Shown here one piece after another: positions 51,728-61,300 of a stretch of 64,000 bases of DNA; positions within the stretch are counted from its first letter, which is position 1, and each line of letters begins with the position of its first letter. The translations under genes and the position numbers were made by a program. Under the pieces are notes generated by a model that ran no database searches, was not told where the DNA came from, and saw only the letters and a list, made by a program, of their open reading frames with translations. The DNA is from an uncultured Microbacteriaceae bacterium (GTDB taxonomy: Bacteria; Actinomycetota; Actinomycetes; Actinomycetales; Microbacteriaceae). The DNA lies in assembly GCA_903859205.1 (NCBI GenBank), contig CAIOLM010000024.1:1-64000 (forward strand). The letters run 5' to 3'.

Positions 51728-51757
51728 AAATTACTCCCGAATGGCGACTGCACGCAA
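51728..51757 (-). promoter_or_regulatory. candidate promoter of sugar uptake operon
   Basis: Minus-strand TTGCGT and TAATTT separated by 18 nt, about 100 nt before the binding-protein ATG and overlapping the transcription start expected next to the operator. Confidence 0.5.
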
Positions 51758-51830
51758 GTAGGGAATGCACGCGTGTCGCGATTGTGACCTTTTCGTGATG
51801 AGGAATATACGATTTGGTCGGCAGCGGGAG

Positions 51831-52874
51831 CTATTTGCGCGGAACCGGCCCCGTGCTGCCTCGATCGGTAAACACGGCATCACCCAAGAAGTGGCGCGGT
51901 TCTGAACCTGTGGAAGCGCCCGCCAGGCTGTCAGCGAGGAAGCGCGCCGCGGTTGAGGCGAGCAACGCACCATCGACCCCGATGGATGTTTGTGCCGGAA
52001 AGGTGGTCTCGGCGGCCTCTGGCGAAATACCCAGCTGCAACAGCGAAAAATCGGCCGGAATGCTCAGGCCGTGCGAGACAATCGCCTCGATGGCTCCAAT
52101 AACAGCGGGTTGGTTGAAGCCAATGAGCGCGGTCGGTGGGTTTGCGCCGGCCAGCATGGTTTCCATTGCCTCTTTTCCGGCACGGATATTGGGGCGAACG
52201 CGCTCGATGTCGAGCGTCACTCCTGCCTTCTTGGCCGCTGAAACCAGGTTTTGCTCGGTGCGAACGACGGGACCGTATCCTGCCGTGAACATGTCCTCGG
52301 TAAGTCCGATGACGGCAATATGCTCGTGCCCCTCCTCGGCAAGGTGTTCGATGGCCATCGGACCCCATTGGCCAAAGTCAGCGTCGACCCAGTCACAGTC
52401 GGATTCGTTATCGGTGCGACCAATGAGCACGAAGGGGGTGCGTGTGGATTGAAGGACGGGGATGCGCGGGTCTTCGCGTCGCACCTCCATGAGAACCACA
52501 CCGTCGATCAGACCCTGCGACACGATGCGGCGAAGCGAATCAAGATCTTCGATGGGGTTGGGCCACATCAGCAGTTGATAGCCGGCGCGCGACAATACAT
52601 CGGTCGCGGCCTGAACGTACTCGAAGTCAGACGACTCGAAACCGCGCTCCCCCACCGGGAACGACAGTGCGATCAGCCCGGAGCGACGCCCGGCCAGACC
52701 CTGCGCCATGGCGTTTGGCGTGTAGTCGAGCTCGGCCATGGCATCCATGATGCGCTTGCGCGTTTCGTCAGAGATGGAGCGCTCACCTGTGAGCGCGTAG
52801 GTGACGGTGCTCGCCGAGACGCCGGCAAGGCGCGCCACATCGGCACGCGTTGCGCTTCGCTTCTGACCAGACAT
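51831..52874 (-). CDS. LacI-family transcriptional regulator
   Basis: A 347-residue repressor. The N-terminal HTH (RADVARLAGVSASTVTYALTGERSISDETRKRIMDAMAELDYTPNAMAQGLAG) is followed by a periplasmic-binding-like effector domain (TPFVLIGRTDNESDCDWVDADFGQWGPMAIEHLAEEGHEHIAVIGL). Probably controls the adjacent uptake and GH13 operon. ATG 52874 is the family start; a GTG directly before it (52877) with TATCTT 7 nt upstream (52885-52890) could be the true leaderless start. Only 29 bp separate it from rnj. Confidence 0.9.
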   Translation of the reverse strand: MSGQKRSATRADVARLAGVSASTVTYALTGERSISDETRKRIMDAMAELDYTPNAMAQGLAGRRSGLIALSFPVGERGFESSDFEYVQAATDVLSRAGYQLLMWPNPIEDLDSLRRIVSQGLIDGVVLMEVRREDPRIPVLQSTRTPFVLIGRTDNESDCDWVDADFGQWGPMAIEHLAEEGHEHIAVIGLTEDMFTAGYGPVVRTEQNLVSAAKKAGVTLDIERVRPNIRAGKEAMETMLAGANPPTALIGFNQPAVIGAIEAIVSHGLSIPADFSLLQLGISPEAAETTFPAQTSIGVDGALLASTAARFLADSLAGASTGSEPRHFLGDAVFTDRGSTGPVPRK

Positions 52875-52903
52875 CACGTTGCTAAAGATAGAACAAAAAG
52901 CGT

Positions 52904-54580
52904 CTAGGCCTCGATAACGAGCGGAACAATCATGGGGCGACGACGATAACCCTTGTTGACCCACTGCCCGACCGTTCGGCGAACCACCTGCGAAAGCGCG
53001 TGCGAATCACGGGTTCCGTTGGCGGCAGCGTCAGCGAGCGCCTTGGCAATATCGGGCTTGATTTCGTCGAAGACGGAGTCGTTCTCGGCGAAGCCCTTGG
53101 CGTGAATCTCAGGACCGACGATGATGCGTCCGGTAGCTGCATCCACCACGACGATGATCGAGATAAAGCCCTCTTCAGCGAGAATGCGACGGTCTTTGAG
53201 GTCGTTGTCGGTGATTTGACCGACTGCGGCGCCATCGACGTAGACAAAGCCTAGGTCGAGCTGTCCGACGATCTTGGCGACACCGTTGCGCAGGTCGACA
53301 ACGGTTCCGTCATCAGCGAGCACGGTGTTCTCGCGAGGCACGCCGGTCTCCATGGCGAGCTTGGCGTTCGCAAACAGGTGGCGGTACTCGCCGTGCACGG
53401 GCATGACGTTCTTGGGCTTGAGGATGTTGTAGCAATAGAGCAGCTCGCCAGCAGCAGCGTGACCCGACACGTGCACCTTGGCGTTGCCCTTGTGTACCAC
53501 GTTGGCTCCGAGCTTGGTCAGGCCGTCGATTACTCGGTAGACCGCGTTCTCGTTGCCGGGGATCAGGCTCGAGGCCAGGATGACCGTGTCACCTGCGCCA
53601 ATCTCAATCTGATGCTCGAGGTTTGCCATGCGGGCCAGAACTGCCATGGGCTCACCCTGAGAACCGGTGGACATGTAGACCACCTGGTCGTCGGGCAGGT
53701 CGACGGCTTTTTTGTAATCGATGAGCAGACCGTCGGGCACGTTGAGGTAGCCCATGTCGGCGGCGATGCCCATGTTGCGCACCATCGAGCGGCCCAGCAG
53801 GGCAACCCGACGACCGTTGGCAGCGGCGGCATCAAGCACCTGCTGCACGCGGTGAACGTGCGACGAGAAGCTCGCCACAATGACTCGGCGCTTGGAGCGA
53901 TGAATCACGCTCTCGAGCACGGGCCCGATGTCTTTTTCGAGCGGAGTGAACCCCGGAACATCGGCGTTCGTCGAGTCAGGAAGGAAGAGGTCGATGCCCT
54001 CCTCGCCCAAACGAGCGAATGCGCGCAGGTCGGTGATTCGCCCATCCAGGGGCAACTGGTCCATTTTGAAATCACCGGTGTGCAGCACGAGGCCAGCTTC
54101 GGTGCGAATGGCAATGGCAAGGGCATCCGGAATCGAGTGGTTAACCGCAATGAACTCGAGATCGAATGGGCCGAACTGCTCGCGCTGGCCCTCTTTGACG
54201 GTGAACGTGTATGGCTGGATGCGGTGCTCTTTGAGCTTGGCCTCGACCAGCGCCAGGGTGAGCGCCGAGCCAACCAGCGGGATGTCTTGGCGCAGGCGCA
54301 ACAGGTATGGCACCGCACCGATGTGGTCTTCGTGGCCGTGAGTAAGCACGACCGCGAGCACGTCGTCGAGACGGTCTTTGATCGGACTGAAGTCCGGCAG
54401 AATCAGGTCGACGCCAGGCTGGGTCTCTTCAGGAAAGAGAACGCCACAGTCGACGACGAGCAGCTTGCCGTTGATTTCGTAGACGGCCATGTTGCGACCG
54501 ATTTCGCCGAGTCCGCCCAGCGGGATGATTCGGAGGGTACCTGCCTCGAGTGCGGGCGGGTCATAGATGTCGTTGGGCAT
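52904..54580 (-). CDS. rnj: ribonuclease J
   Basis: Metallo-beta-lactamase/beta-CASP RNase of 558 residues, with 5' exo- and endonuclease activity on RNA. Motifs: the metal-binding HGHEDHIGAVPYL, HTGDFKMD, LPDSTNADVPG, the beta-CASP part (VIVASFSSHVHRVQQVLDAA) and the late HVSGHAAAGEL and MPVHGEYRHL His residues. ATG at 54580 follows GAGGAAC. It lies 38 nt after dapA, as commonly in actinobacteria. Confidence 0.96.
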   Translation of the reverse strand: MPNDIYDPPALEAGTLRIIPLGGLGEIGRNMAVYEINGKLLVVDCGVLFPEETQPGVDLILPDFSPIKDRLDDVLAVVLTHGHEDHIGAVPYLLRLRQDIPLVGSALTLALVEAKLKEHRIQPYTFTVKEGQREQFGPFDLEFIAVNHSIPDALAIAIRTEAGLVLHTGDFKMDQLPLDGRITDLRAFARLGEEGIDLFLPDSTNADVPGFTPLEKDIGPVLESVIHRSKRRVIVASFSSHVHRVQQVLDAAAANGRRVALLGRSMVRNMGIAADMGYLNVPDGLLIDYKKAVDLPDDQVVYMSTGSQGEPMAVLARMANLEHQIEIGAGDTVILASSLIPGNENAVYRVIDGLTKLGANVVHKGNAKVHVSGHAAAGELLYCYNILKPKNVMPVHGEYRHLFANAKLAMETGVPRENTVLADDGTVVDLRNGVAKIVGQLDLGFVYVDGAAVGQITDNDLKDRRILAEEGFISIIVVVDAATGRIIVGPEIHAKGFAENDSVFDEIKPDIAKALADAAANGTRDSHALSQVVRRTVGQWVNKGYRRRPMIVPLVIEA

Positions 54581-54617
54581 GTTCCTCAATTAGGGATAAC
54601 GCAGTGCCCGTGAATTG

Positions 54618-55595
54618 CTAGCGAGTTGTGCCAGCAATCTTCGGGAGGGCACCGCCGGCCGCAGCATTGCGGTCAGGACGGAAGTTGGAGAAATCGACGC
54701 CGGGAATGTCGCCAACGAGCGAAATTTCGTCTTCGATCATCGCGGCCTCCCACTCTTCGGGACCAACCAGGGGCAGTCGAACCCGCGGGCTCGAAATTTG
54801 GCCGAGGCCGTGTAGAACGTATTTGGCGGCAACAGTGCCGGGCACGTGCGTCATGACAGCCCGCACGAGTGGCTCGAGCTTTTTGTGCTGCTCGGTCGCC
54901 GTGTGCAAATCGCCACGGTTGACCGCGTCAACCATGACTCGGTAAGGCGCCGGTGCCACGTTTGCGGTCACGCCAATGAGACCGACAGCGCCGATGGCCA
55001 GGTGCGGAAGCACGTTTGCATCGTCACCCGAGAAGTACATGAGGTCGGTCTGGTTGATGACGCGGCTAACCTCGCTGAAGTCGCCCTTGGCGTCTTTGAC
55101 CGCAAGGATGTTCGGGTGCTTGGCCAGGCGCAAGAACGTTTCGTACTTGACCGGAATACCCGAGCGCCCGGGGATGTCATAGATGATGACCGGCAGGTCG
55201 CTAGCATCAGCGACCATGCGGAAGTGAGTGAGCACACCAGCCTGCGTGGGCTTGTTGTAGTACGGCGTGACAATCATGATGGCGTCGGCGCCGGCCTTTT
55301 CGCTCTTCTTGACAAGCTCAATGGCATGCGCGGTCTCGTTCGAGGGACCACCCATGATGATCTTTGCGCGACCGGCAGCTACCTTCTTGCCAACCTCTAC
55401 CAGCTTGACCTTCTCGGCATCCGTCAGGGTGCTGGTCTCGCCCGTGGTGCCAGTGACGACAATGCCGTCGGCGCCATTGACGATGAGGTCATCGATGTGG
55501 CGCTCTACGTCGTTCCACGCCACTTCGCCGTCGGCGTTAAAGGGCGTGACGAGAGCGACCAGTACTTGGCCAAAGGGGTTTTCGCGCTGAGTCAC
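54618..55595 (-). CDS. dapA: 4-hydroxy-tetrahydrodipicolinate synthase
   Basis: Condenses aspartate semialdehyde with pyruvate, the first step to lysine and diaminopimelate. The 325-residue barrel has GTTGETSTL (substrate-binding Thr pair), VTPYYNKPTQAG with the catalytic Tyr, VIIYDIPGRSGI and the Schiff-base Lys in ILAVKDAKGDF. The start is GTG at 55595; TAGCCT lies exactly 6 nt upstream with no Shine-Dalgarno. Confidence 0.95.
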   Translation of the reverse strand: MTQRENPFGQVLVALVTPFNADGEVAWNDVERHIDDLIVNGADGIVVTGTTGETSTLTDAEKVKLVEVGKKVAAGRAKIIMGGPSNETAHAIELVKKSEKAGADAIMIVTPYYNKPTQAGVLTHFRMVADASDLPVIIYDIPGRSGIPVKYETFLRLAKHPNILAVKDAKGDFSEVSRVINQTDLMYFSGDDANVLPHLAIGAVGLIGVTANVAPAPYRVMVDAVNRGDLHTATEQHKKLEPLVRAVMTHVPGTVAAKYVLHGLGQISSPRVRLPLVGPEEWEAAMIEDEISLVGDIPGVDFSNFRPDRNAAAGGALPKIAGTTR

Positions 55596-55601
55596 CCGTT
55601 A

Positions 55602-55607
55602 AGGCTA
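55602..55607 (-). promoter_or_regulatory. leaderless -10 box TAGCCT of dapA
   Basis: TAGCCT-N6-GTG, in the spacer after ffh. Confidence 0.55.
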
Positions 55608-55625
55608 TCGGATAGTGCTGTGCAC

Positions 55626-57185
55626 CTAGCGCCCGAGCATGTTCTTGAGGGCTTCGAGCTCCTCGGGAGTCGGCGCTGTCTTGGGTGCTCCCCCGCCGAG
55701 ACCAAAACCTGAACCGCCGCCAGAGCCGCCCGCCGAACCGCCCGCGGCGAGCGCGGCGTTCTCGGCCGCGCGCTTGGCTGGGTTGCCAGACTTGGAGCCC
55801 TTTTTCTTGTTGTTCTTGCCTTTGCCACCACCGTGACTCAGGGCCTGCATGCCCTCCATGCCGGGCATGTTGGGAACTCCGCCCTTGGCCATGGTCTTCA
55901 TCATCTTGGCGGCCTGCTCAAAGCGATTGACCAACCCGTTCACGTCGGTAACGGTCATGCCCGAACCCTTGGCGATGCGCAGACGACGCGAGCCGTTGAG
56001 CAGCTTGGTGTTGCGGCGCTCAGCCGGGGTCATCGATTGAATAATCGCCTCGGTGCGACTCAGCTCTTTGTCATCAAAGTTGTCGAGCTGCTCTTTCATC
56101 TTGTTGGCGCCGGGGAGCATGCCCATGAGTCCCTTGAGGGAGCCCATCTTCTTGATCTGCTGCATCTGGTCAAGGAAGTCTTCGAGCGTAAAGCTGTCGG
56201 TTGCGATCTTCGCGGCAGCCTTTGCCGACTCTTCCTCATCGAAGACCGACTGCGCCTGCTCAATCAGGGTGAGAATGTCACCGAGGTCAAGGATGCGGCT
56301 AGCCATGCGGTCGGGGTAGAACGGCTCGAAGTCATCGAGCGTTTCACCGGTGGAGGCGAAAAGAATCGGGCGTTGCGTGACCGAAACAACAGAAAGCGCC
56401 GCACCACCACGGGCGTCACCGTCGAGCTTCGACAGAACAACACCGGTGAAGTCGACGCCCTCTTGGAAGGCCTTGGCGGTGTTGACCGCATCTTGACCGA
56501 TCATGGCGTCGATGACGAAGAGCACCTCGTCGGGGTTGGTTGCCTTGCGGATGTCGGCGGCCTGCTTCATGAGCTCGGCATCGACACCCAGGCGTCCGGC
56601 GGTGTCAATGATGACGACGTCGTACTGCTTGTCGGTGGCAAACTTGATGGAGTTCTTGGCGACCTTGACCGGGTCACCGACACCATTGCCCGGCTCGGGC
56701 GAGTACACGGCTACGCCGGCGTTTTTGGCGACAACCTCAAGCTGAGTAACCGCGTTGGGGCGCTGGAGGTCACAGGCCACGAGCAGAGGCGTGTGCTTCT
56801 CTTTGGCGAGCCACTTGGCGAGCTTTCCGGCCAGAGTGGTCTTACCGGCACCCTGCAAACCGGCGAGCATGATGACTGTCGGTGGCTTCTTGGCGAACTC
56901 GAGTCGGCGCTGTTGGCCGCCCAGGATTCCCACGAGTTCTTCGTTGACGATCTGAACAACCTGCTGCGCCGGGTTCAGCGCCTTGCTGACGTCGTCACCG
57001 AGGGCGCGTTCGCGAATCTTGGCAGTGAAGTCTTTAACGACGTCGAGCGAGACGTCGGCGTCGAGCAGAGCACGTCGAATCTCGCGAACGGTTCCGTCTA
57101 CGTCGGCCGGGCTGAGCTTGCCCTTGGTGCGCAGGTTTTTGAGCGCGTCGGTAAGACGCGACGAGAGATCTCCGAAGGTTGCCAT
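55626..57185 (-). CDS. ffh: signal recognition particle protein Ffh
   Basis: SRP54-type GTPase of 519 residues that delivers nascent membrane proteins to the translocon. The N domain is followed by the G domain (G1 GLQGAGKTTLAGKLA, G3 DTAGRLGVD, G4 LSKLDGDARGG) and the Met-rich M domain (FLDQMQQIKKMGSLKGLMGMLPG, SRRLRIAKGSGM, the SRP RNA-binding motif). The C-terminus is a Gly/Lys/Pro-rich lineage-specific tail. It follows ftsY by 24 nt. Good GAGGGG Shine-Dalgarno. Confidence 0.97.
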   Translation of the reverse strand: MATFGDLSSRLTDALKNLRTKGKLSPADVDGTVREIRRALLDADVSLDVVKDFTAKIRERALGDDVSKALNPAQQVVQIVNEELVGILGGQQRRLEFAKKPPTVIMLAGLQGAGKTTLAGKLAKWLAKEKHTPLLVACDLQRPNAVTQLEVVAKNAGVAVYSPEPGNGVGDPVKVAKNSIKFATDKQYDVVIIDTAGRLGVDAELMKQAADIRKATNPDEVLFVIDAMIGQDAVNTAKAFQEGVDFTGVVLSKLDGDARGGAALSVVSVTQRPILFASTGETLDDFEPFYPDRMASRILDLGDILTLIEQAQSVFDEEESAKAAAKIATDSFTLEDFLDQMQQIKKMGSLKGLMGMLPGANKMKEQLDNFDDKELSRTEAIIQSMTPAERRNTKLLNGSRRLRIAKGSGMTVTDVNGLVNRFEQAAKMMKTMAKGGVPNMPGMEGMQALSHGGGKGKNNKKKGSKSGNPAKRAAENAALAAGGSAGGSGGGSGFGLGGGAPKTAPTPEELEALKNMLGR

Positions 57186-57209
57186 AGCCCCTCTAGCCTA
57201 ACGAAGGAG

Positions 57210-58358
57210 CTACTCGACGAGTTGCGCCGCGAAGGCCACCGGCGAGAAACCAGCGAGGTCGTCGATGCTCTCGCCGCTACCAACAAGCTTGACCGGGATG
57301 CCCGTGCGCTCCTGCACGGCAAGCACGAAGCCTCCCTTGGCTGATCCATCGAGCTTGGTCAGCACCAGGCCGGTGACTCCCGCGTGCTCGAGGAACGCCT
57401 CGGCCTGGTTGAGCCCGTTTTGACCGGTGGTGGCGTCGAGAACCAGAAGAACCTCACTGATCGGTGCCTGCTTCTCGATGACACGACGAATCTTGGTGAG
57501 CTCATCCATGAGGCCACCCTTGGTGTGCAGACGCCCGGCGGTATCGATGATGACAATCTCGGTGCCGTTGTTCTTGGCCCACTCGACTGTTTGGTACGCA
57601 ACCGAAGACGGGTCTTGACCCTCTTGTTGGGGTCGCACCACGTCTGCTCCGGCTCGCTCGGCCCAGGTGGCGAGCTGGTCAACGGCAGCGGCGCGAAAGG
57701 TGTCTGCTGCCCCGACGACGACCGTGCGACCGGCGTTCTTGACGAAGCGCGCAAACTTGCCAATGGTGGTGGTCTTTCCGACACCGTTGACTCCGACGAC
57801 CAGCACGACCGCGGGGCGCTCACTGAGTTTGAGGGTGGTGTCGAACTTCGACAGACGCTCTTCGAGTGCTTCGCGCAGCATGCGAATGAAATCGTCTTCG
57901 TCGATGGACGGGTACTTGGCCACGTTCGCGCGCATGACATCGATGAGTTGTTCGGTTACCGTCGGGCCGAAGTCGGCGCCGAGCAGGGTGGCTTCGAGGT
58001 CTTCCCAGGTGTCTTCATCGATGTTGAGGGCACGCTTGACCTTGGCCGCGGCGACCTTGGGGGCTTTCTCGGGCTTGAGAGGCTTGGCTGGCTTGGCTGG
58101 TTTTTCCGCCTTAGCTGGTTTTTCAGCTTTGGCTGGCTTTGCCGGCTCGGTGATTTCGACAGGCTCAATAACCTGAGCAGGCTCAATAACCTGAGCAGGC
58201 TCAACAACCTGCGCAGGCTCAATCACCTCAGTGGGCTCGGTGATTTCGACAGGCTCAATCACCTCAGTGGGCTCGACGACCTGCTCGTCAGCCTCGGCTC
58301 CACGACCGAACAGGCTCTTGAGCTTGGCTCCGAGCCCCCAGCCCTTCTTCTCGGCCAT
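57210..58358 (-). CDS. ftsY: signal recognition particle receptor FtsY
   Basis: SRP receptor of 382 residues. The N-terminal A domain (about 20-100) is a Pro/Glu/Val-rich and Lys/Ala-rich low-complexity region in which VIEPVEITEPTEVIEPAQ-like units repeat; those codons are copies of the dispersed palindromic repeat (58149-58264). The NG domain has G1 GVNGVGKTTTIGKFA, DTAGRLHTKGG and LTKLDGSAKGG. Its start ATG abuts the end of smc. Confidence 0.96.
   Translation of the reverse strand: MAEKKGWGLGAKLKSLFGRGAEADEQVVEPTEVIEPVEITEPTEVIEPAQVVEPAQVIEPAQVIEPVEITEPAKPAKAEKPAKAEKPAKPAKPLKPEKAPKVAAAKVKRALNIDEDTWEDLEATLLGADFGPTVTEQLIDVMRANVAKYPSIDEDDFIRMLREALEERLSKFDTTLKLSERPAVVLVVGVNGVGKTTTIGKFARFVKNAGRTVVVGAADTFRAAAVDQLATWAERAGADVVRPQQEGQDPSSVAYQTVEWAKNNGTEIVIIDTAGRLHTKGGLMDELTKIRRVIEKQAPISEVLLVLDATTGQNGLNQAEAFLEHAGVTGLVLTKLDGSAKGGFVLAVQERTGIPVKLVGSGESIDDLAGFSPVAFAAQLVE
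58149..58264. repeat. palindromic repeat copies and 18-bp tandem units inside ftsY
   Basis: Two full copies (GGTGATTTCGACAGGCTCAA at 58149 and again at about 58239) flank degenerate 18-bp units close to GGCTCAATAACCTGAGCA, repeated about three times. In frame on the minus strand they encode PVEITEP and VIEPAQ units. Confidence 0.85.
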
Positions 58359-61300
58359 TAGACCGCGGCGCCTTCGGTGGTATCGACAGCGGCGGTCTCG
58401 ACGACGGCCGATTCGACAGACTCAGCCGCCTTGTCAGACTCGGGCTGCACGCGCTGGCCGACGACAGCCGAGACGCCGTCCTGACGCATCGAGACACCGT
58501 AGAGCGCATCCGCGATTTCCATGGTGCGCTTCTGGTGCGTGATGACGATGAGCTGCGACGACTGACGCAGGTCTTGGAAGATAGTGAGCAGGCGACCCAG
58601 GTTGGCGTCATCGAGAGCTGCCTCGACCTCATCCATGATGTAGAAAGGCGAAGGGCGCGCCTTGAAGATGGCGATGAGCAGGGTGACCGCGGCAAGCGAG
58701 CGCTCACCACCGGAAAGCAGGCTCAGGCGCTCAATCTTTTTACCGGCAGGCTTGACGGAAACCTCGATGCCCGTGGTGAGCAGGTCGTCGGGGTTGGTCA
58801 GCGCGAGGTAGCCAGAGCCGCCAGGGAACAGCACAGGCAAGACCTTCTCGAACGCTGCCTTGGTGTCTTCGAAGGCCGACTCGAACACGGTCTGCATGGT
58901 GGCATCCACGTCTTCGATGATCGAGAGCAGGTCTTTCTTGGTGTTGTTCAAGTCGGTGAGCTGCTCGGTCAAGAAGGTGTGACGCTGCTCGAGCGCGGCG
59001 AACTCTTCGAGAGCCAGCGGGTTGACGCGGCCGAGCTGGCCGAGCTTACGCTCCGCCTTGTCGAGACGTGACTGCTGCTCGGCGCGCACGAAAGCAACGG
59101 GGTCACCCTCGGCCTGCGGAATGAGCTGGTCGGGGCCGTATTCAGCGATGAGTACATCTTCGACCAGACCAAGTTCGGCACCGGCGCGCTCGAGGTAGCT
59201 CGAGAGGGCGAGCTTCTTTTCGTAAATCTGGAGCTCGAGTCCGTGCACATTCTCGGTGATTGAGTGCAGGCGCTCGCGCAGTGACGACTCGTCTTGGCGC
59301 AGCTGGTTGAGTTCGACGTTCGCGGCCTGACGGTCAGCTTCACGCTGGGCGAGCACGACACGGGCCTCGGCAACCGAGCGGTCGATGGAGTCAAGAACGG
59401 GTGGGATGTCATTGGCGACGGCCTGAGCCGAGTCAATCTGACGACGACGGATGACCGCGCGACGAGCAGCCTCCTCTGCAGCATGACGGTCGGCGTTGAG
59501 CTGCGCACGAAGAGATTCGACGCGAAGCTCTTCTGCTCGAACGCGCTCGCGGGCCGTCTCGAGGTCGAGTCGGGCCTGAACCTCGGCCTCGCGCTGCGAC
59601 TCGAGCTCAACGAAAAGCGCCTCGCGGGCCGATGCGTCGAGTACCGGGCGCTCAACAGCCTCAAGCGCGGCGAGGGCCTGATCGGCAGTGGCTACCTCAG
59701 CGGTCGCGGTTGCAACGCGCTCTGCGGCAAGGGCAAGCCCAGCGTCGATGCGCTCGCACTCGGCAACTGCGGCCTCAGCTTGCGCGCGGGCGCGGTTGTG
59801 AGCCTCTGAGCGAGCAGCGAGCTGAGCGTCAAAGGCACGCAGAGCGGCGAGCGCAGCGGATGCGCGCTCCTTGGCCACCTCGGCCTCGGCGCGCTGATCG
59901 GCCAGGGCGAACCGAGCTTTGTCGCTGAGCACGCCAACCTCGTCAAGACGTGCCTGAGCAGCATCGCGGTCGGCAACGAGTTCGATACGGCTGCGCTTAG
60001 CTCCGCTGCCACCGCGCAGAACGTAGCGAGTGAGTACGTCGCCGTCTTTGGTGATGACGGTGACGTCACGCTCGAGCGACTTGTAGGTCGACTTCCATGC
60101 GGCCTGAGCCGCGGCGATGTCGTCGGCGACAACGGTATCGGCAAGCAGGGCGAGTAATCCGGCGGGTGCCTTGACCACCGAGAGCGCGGGAACAACTCCC
60201 GAGGCAGCAGGCGGTTCAGAGATTTTGCGTGATGCGTCGGCAACGATGATCTCGACGCGGCCGAGTTGGTCGCTGCTCGCGTTGGCGAGCGCGTTGGCGG
60301 CGGCATCCATGTCGTCGGCGAGCACTGCGTCGGCAAGAGAACCAAGAGCGGCCGCGATGGCAGCCTCATAGCCAGGTTGCACCGTGACGTGTTCGGCAAC
60401 CAGTCCACGAATACCGGAGAGCTTGGCGCCGACCAGGGCGGCCGAGCCGTCTTTCTGATCGAGAGCCATCGACAGTGCACCCGTGCGAGCGGAGAGAGCG
60501 TCGCGCTCACGCTCGAGGGCGTGCAGCTCGTCGCGCAGGCGGTCCATCTCGGCGTCTGCGGCAACCACGGCCTGCTGCGCCGATTCGTAGGCAGCGTTCA
60601 GACCCGACTGGTCTTCTTCGGTTGACTCCGACTCGGCTTCGACCGTGGCAAGGGTTGAGTTGGCAGTGTCGCGACGCTCGGTGGCGGCGTCAAGCGCAGC
60701 CTTCTGGCGACTGACCTCGCCCTCCACAGCAGCGAGCGTTGAGCGGGCTGACTCGAGTGCTCCACGGGCGGAGGCCAAATCTAGATCGTGCTGCGAAACC
60801 AGGGCGCTCTGGGCGGCGATCTGTTCGTCAATTTCGTCGAGGCGAGCGCGGGCATCCACGGTCAAGGCCTGAGCACTCTGCCACGCGGCATCGGCAGTGA
60901 TCACGGCCTCGCGAAGCAGAACAACCTCGGCGTCTCCGGCATCAATCATCTGTTGCGAGATACCCGAACCCAGCGGAGTCATCTCGCTGTCAGAACCCAA
61001 CAGCGCAAGGCGCTGGTTAGCGAGCGTGTACAGACCGCGCAGGCGCTCCTGCACCGACTCGAGAGCGAAGACGGTTGCGCGAGCGGCCTCGACCTCAGTA
61101 ACCGACTGGCCGGCCTCGAGGTGGCGAACGCGAAGCGTGGTTCGCTCAAGCTGTTCTTGCAACACAATGCGCTCAGTGTGACGCTCGGCCTCAGACTTGT
61201 TGTGAGCCTCGAGCGCGGAGCGCAGGGTGACGACATCATCGGCAAGGATGCGCGCACGGGCGTCGCGAACCTCAGCCTGAATGCCCTGAGCCTCGCGCGC

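Noticed and set aside
53378-54613. 411-residue plus-strand open frame antisense to rnj
   Set aside because: Shadow of the RNase J gene, with no ribosome-binding site or recognisable domain.
55833-57344. 503-residue plus-strand open frame antisense to ffh
   Set aside because: It is the complement of a highly conserved gene in a high-GC genome, where antisense frames stay open by chance. The translation resembles no protein family.
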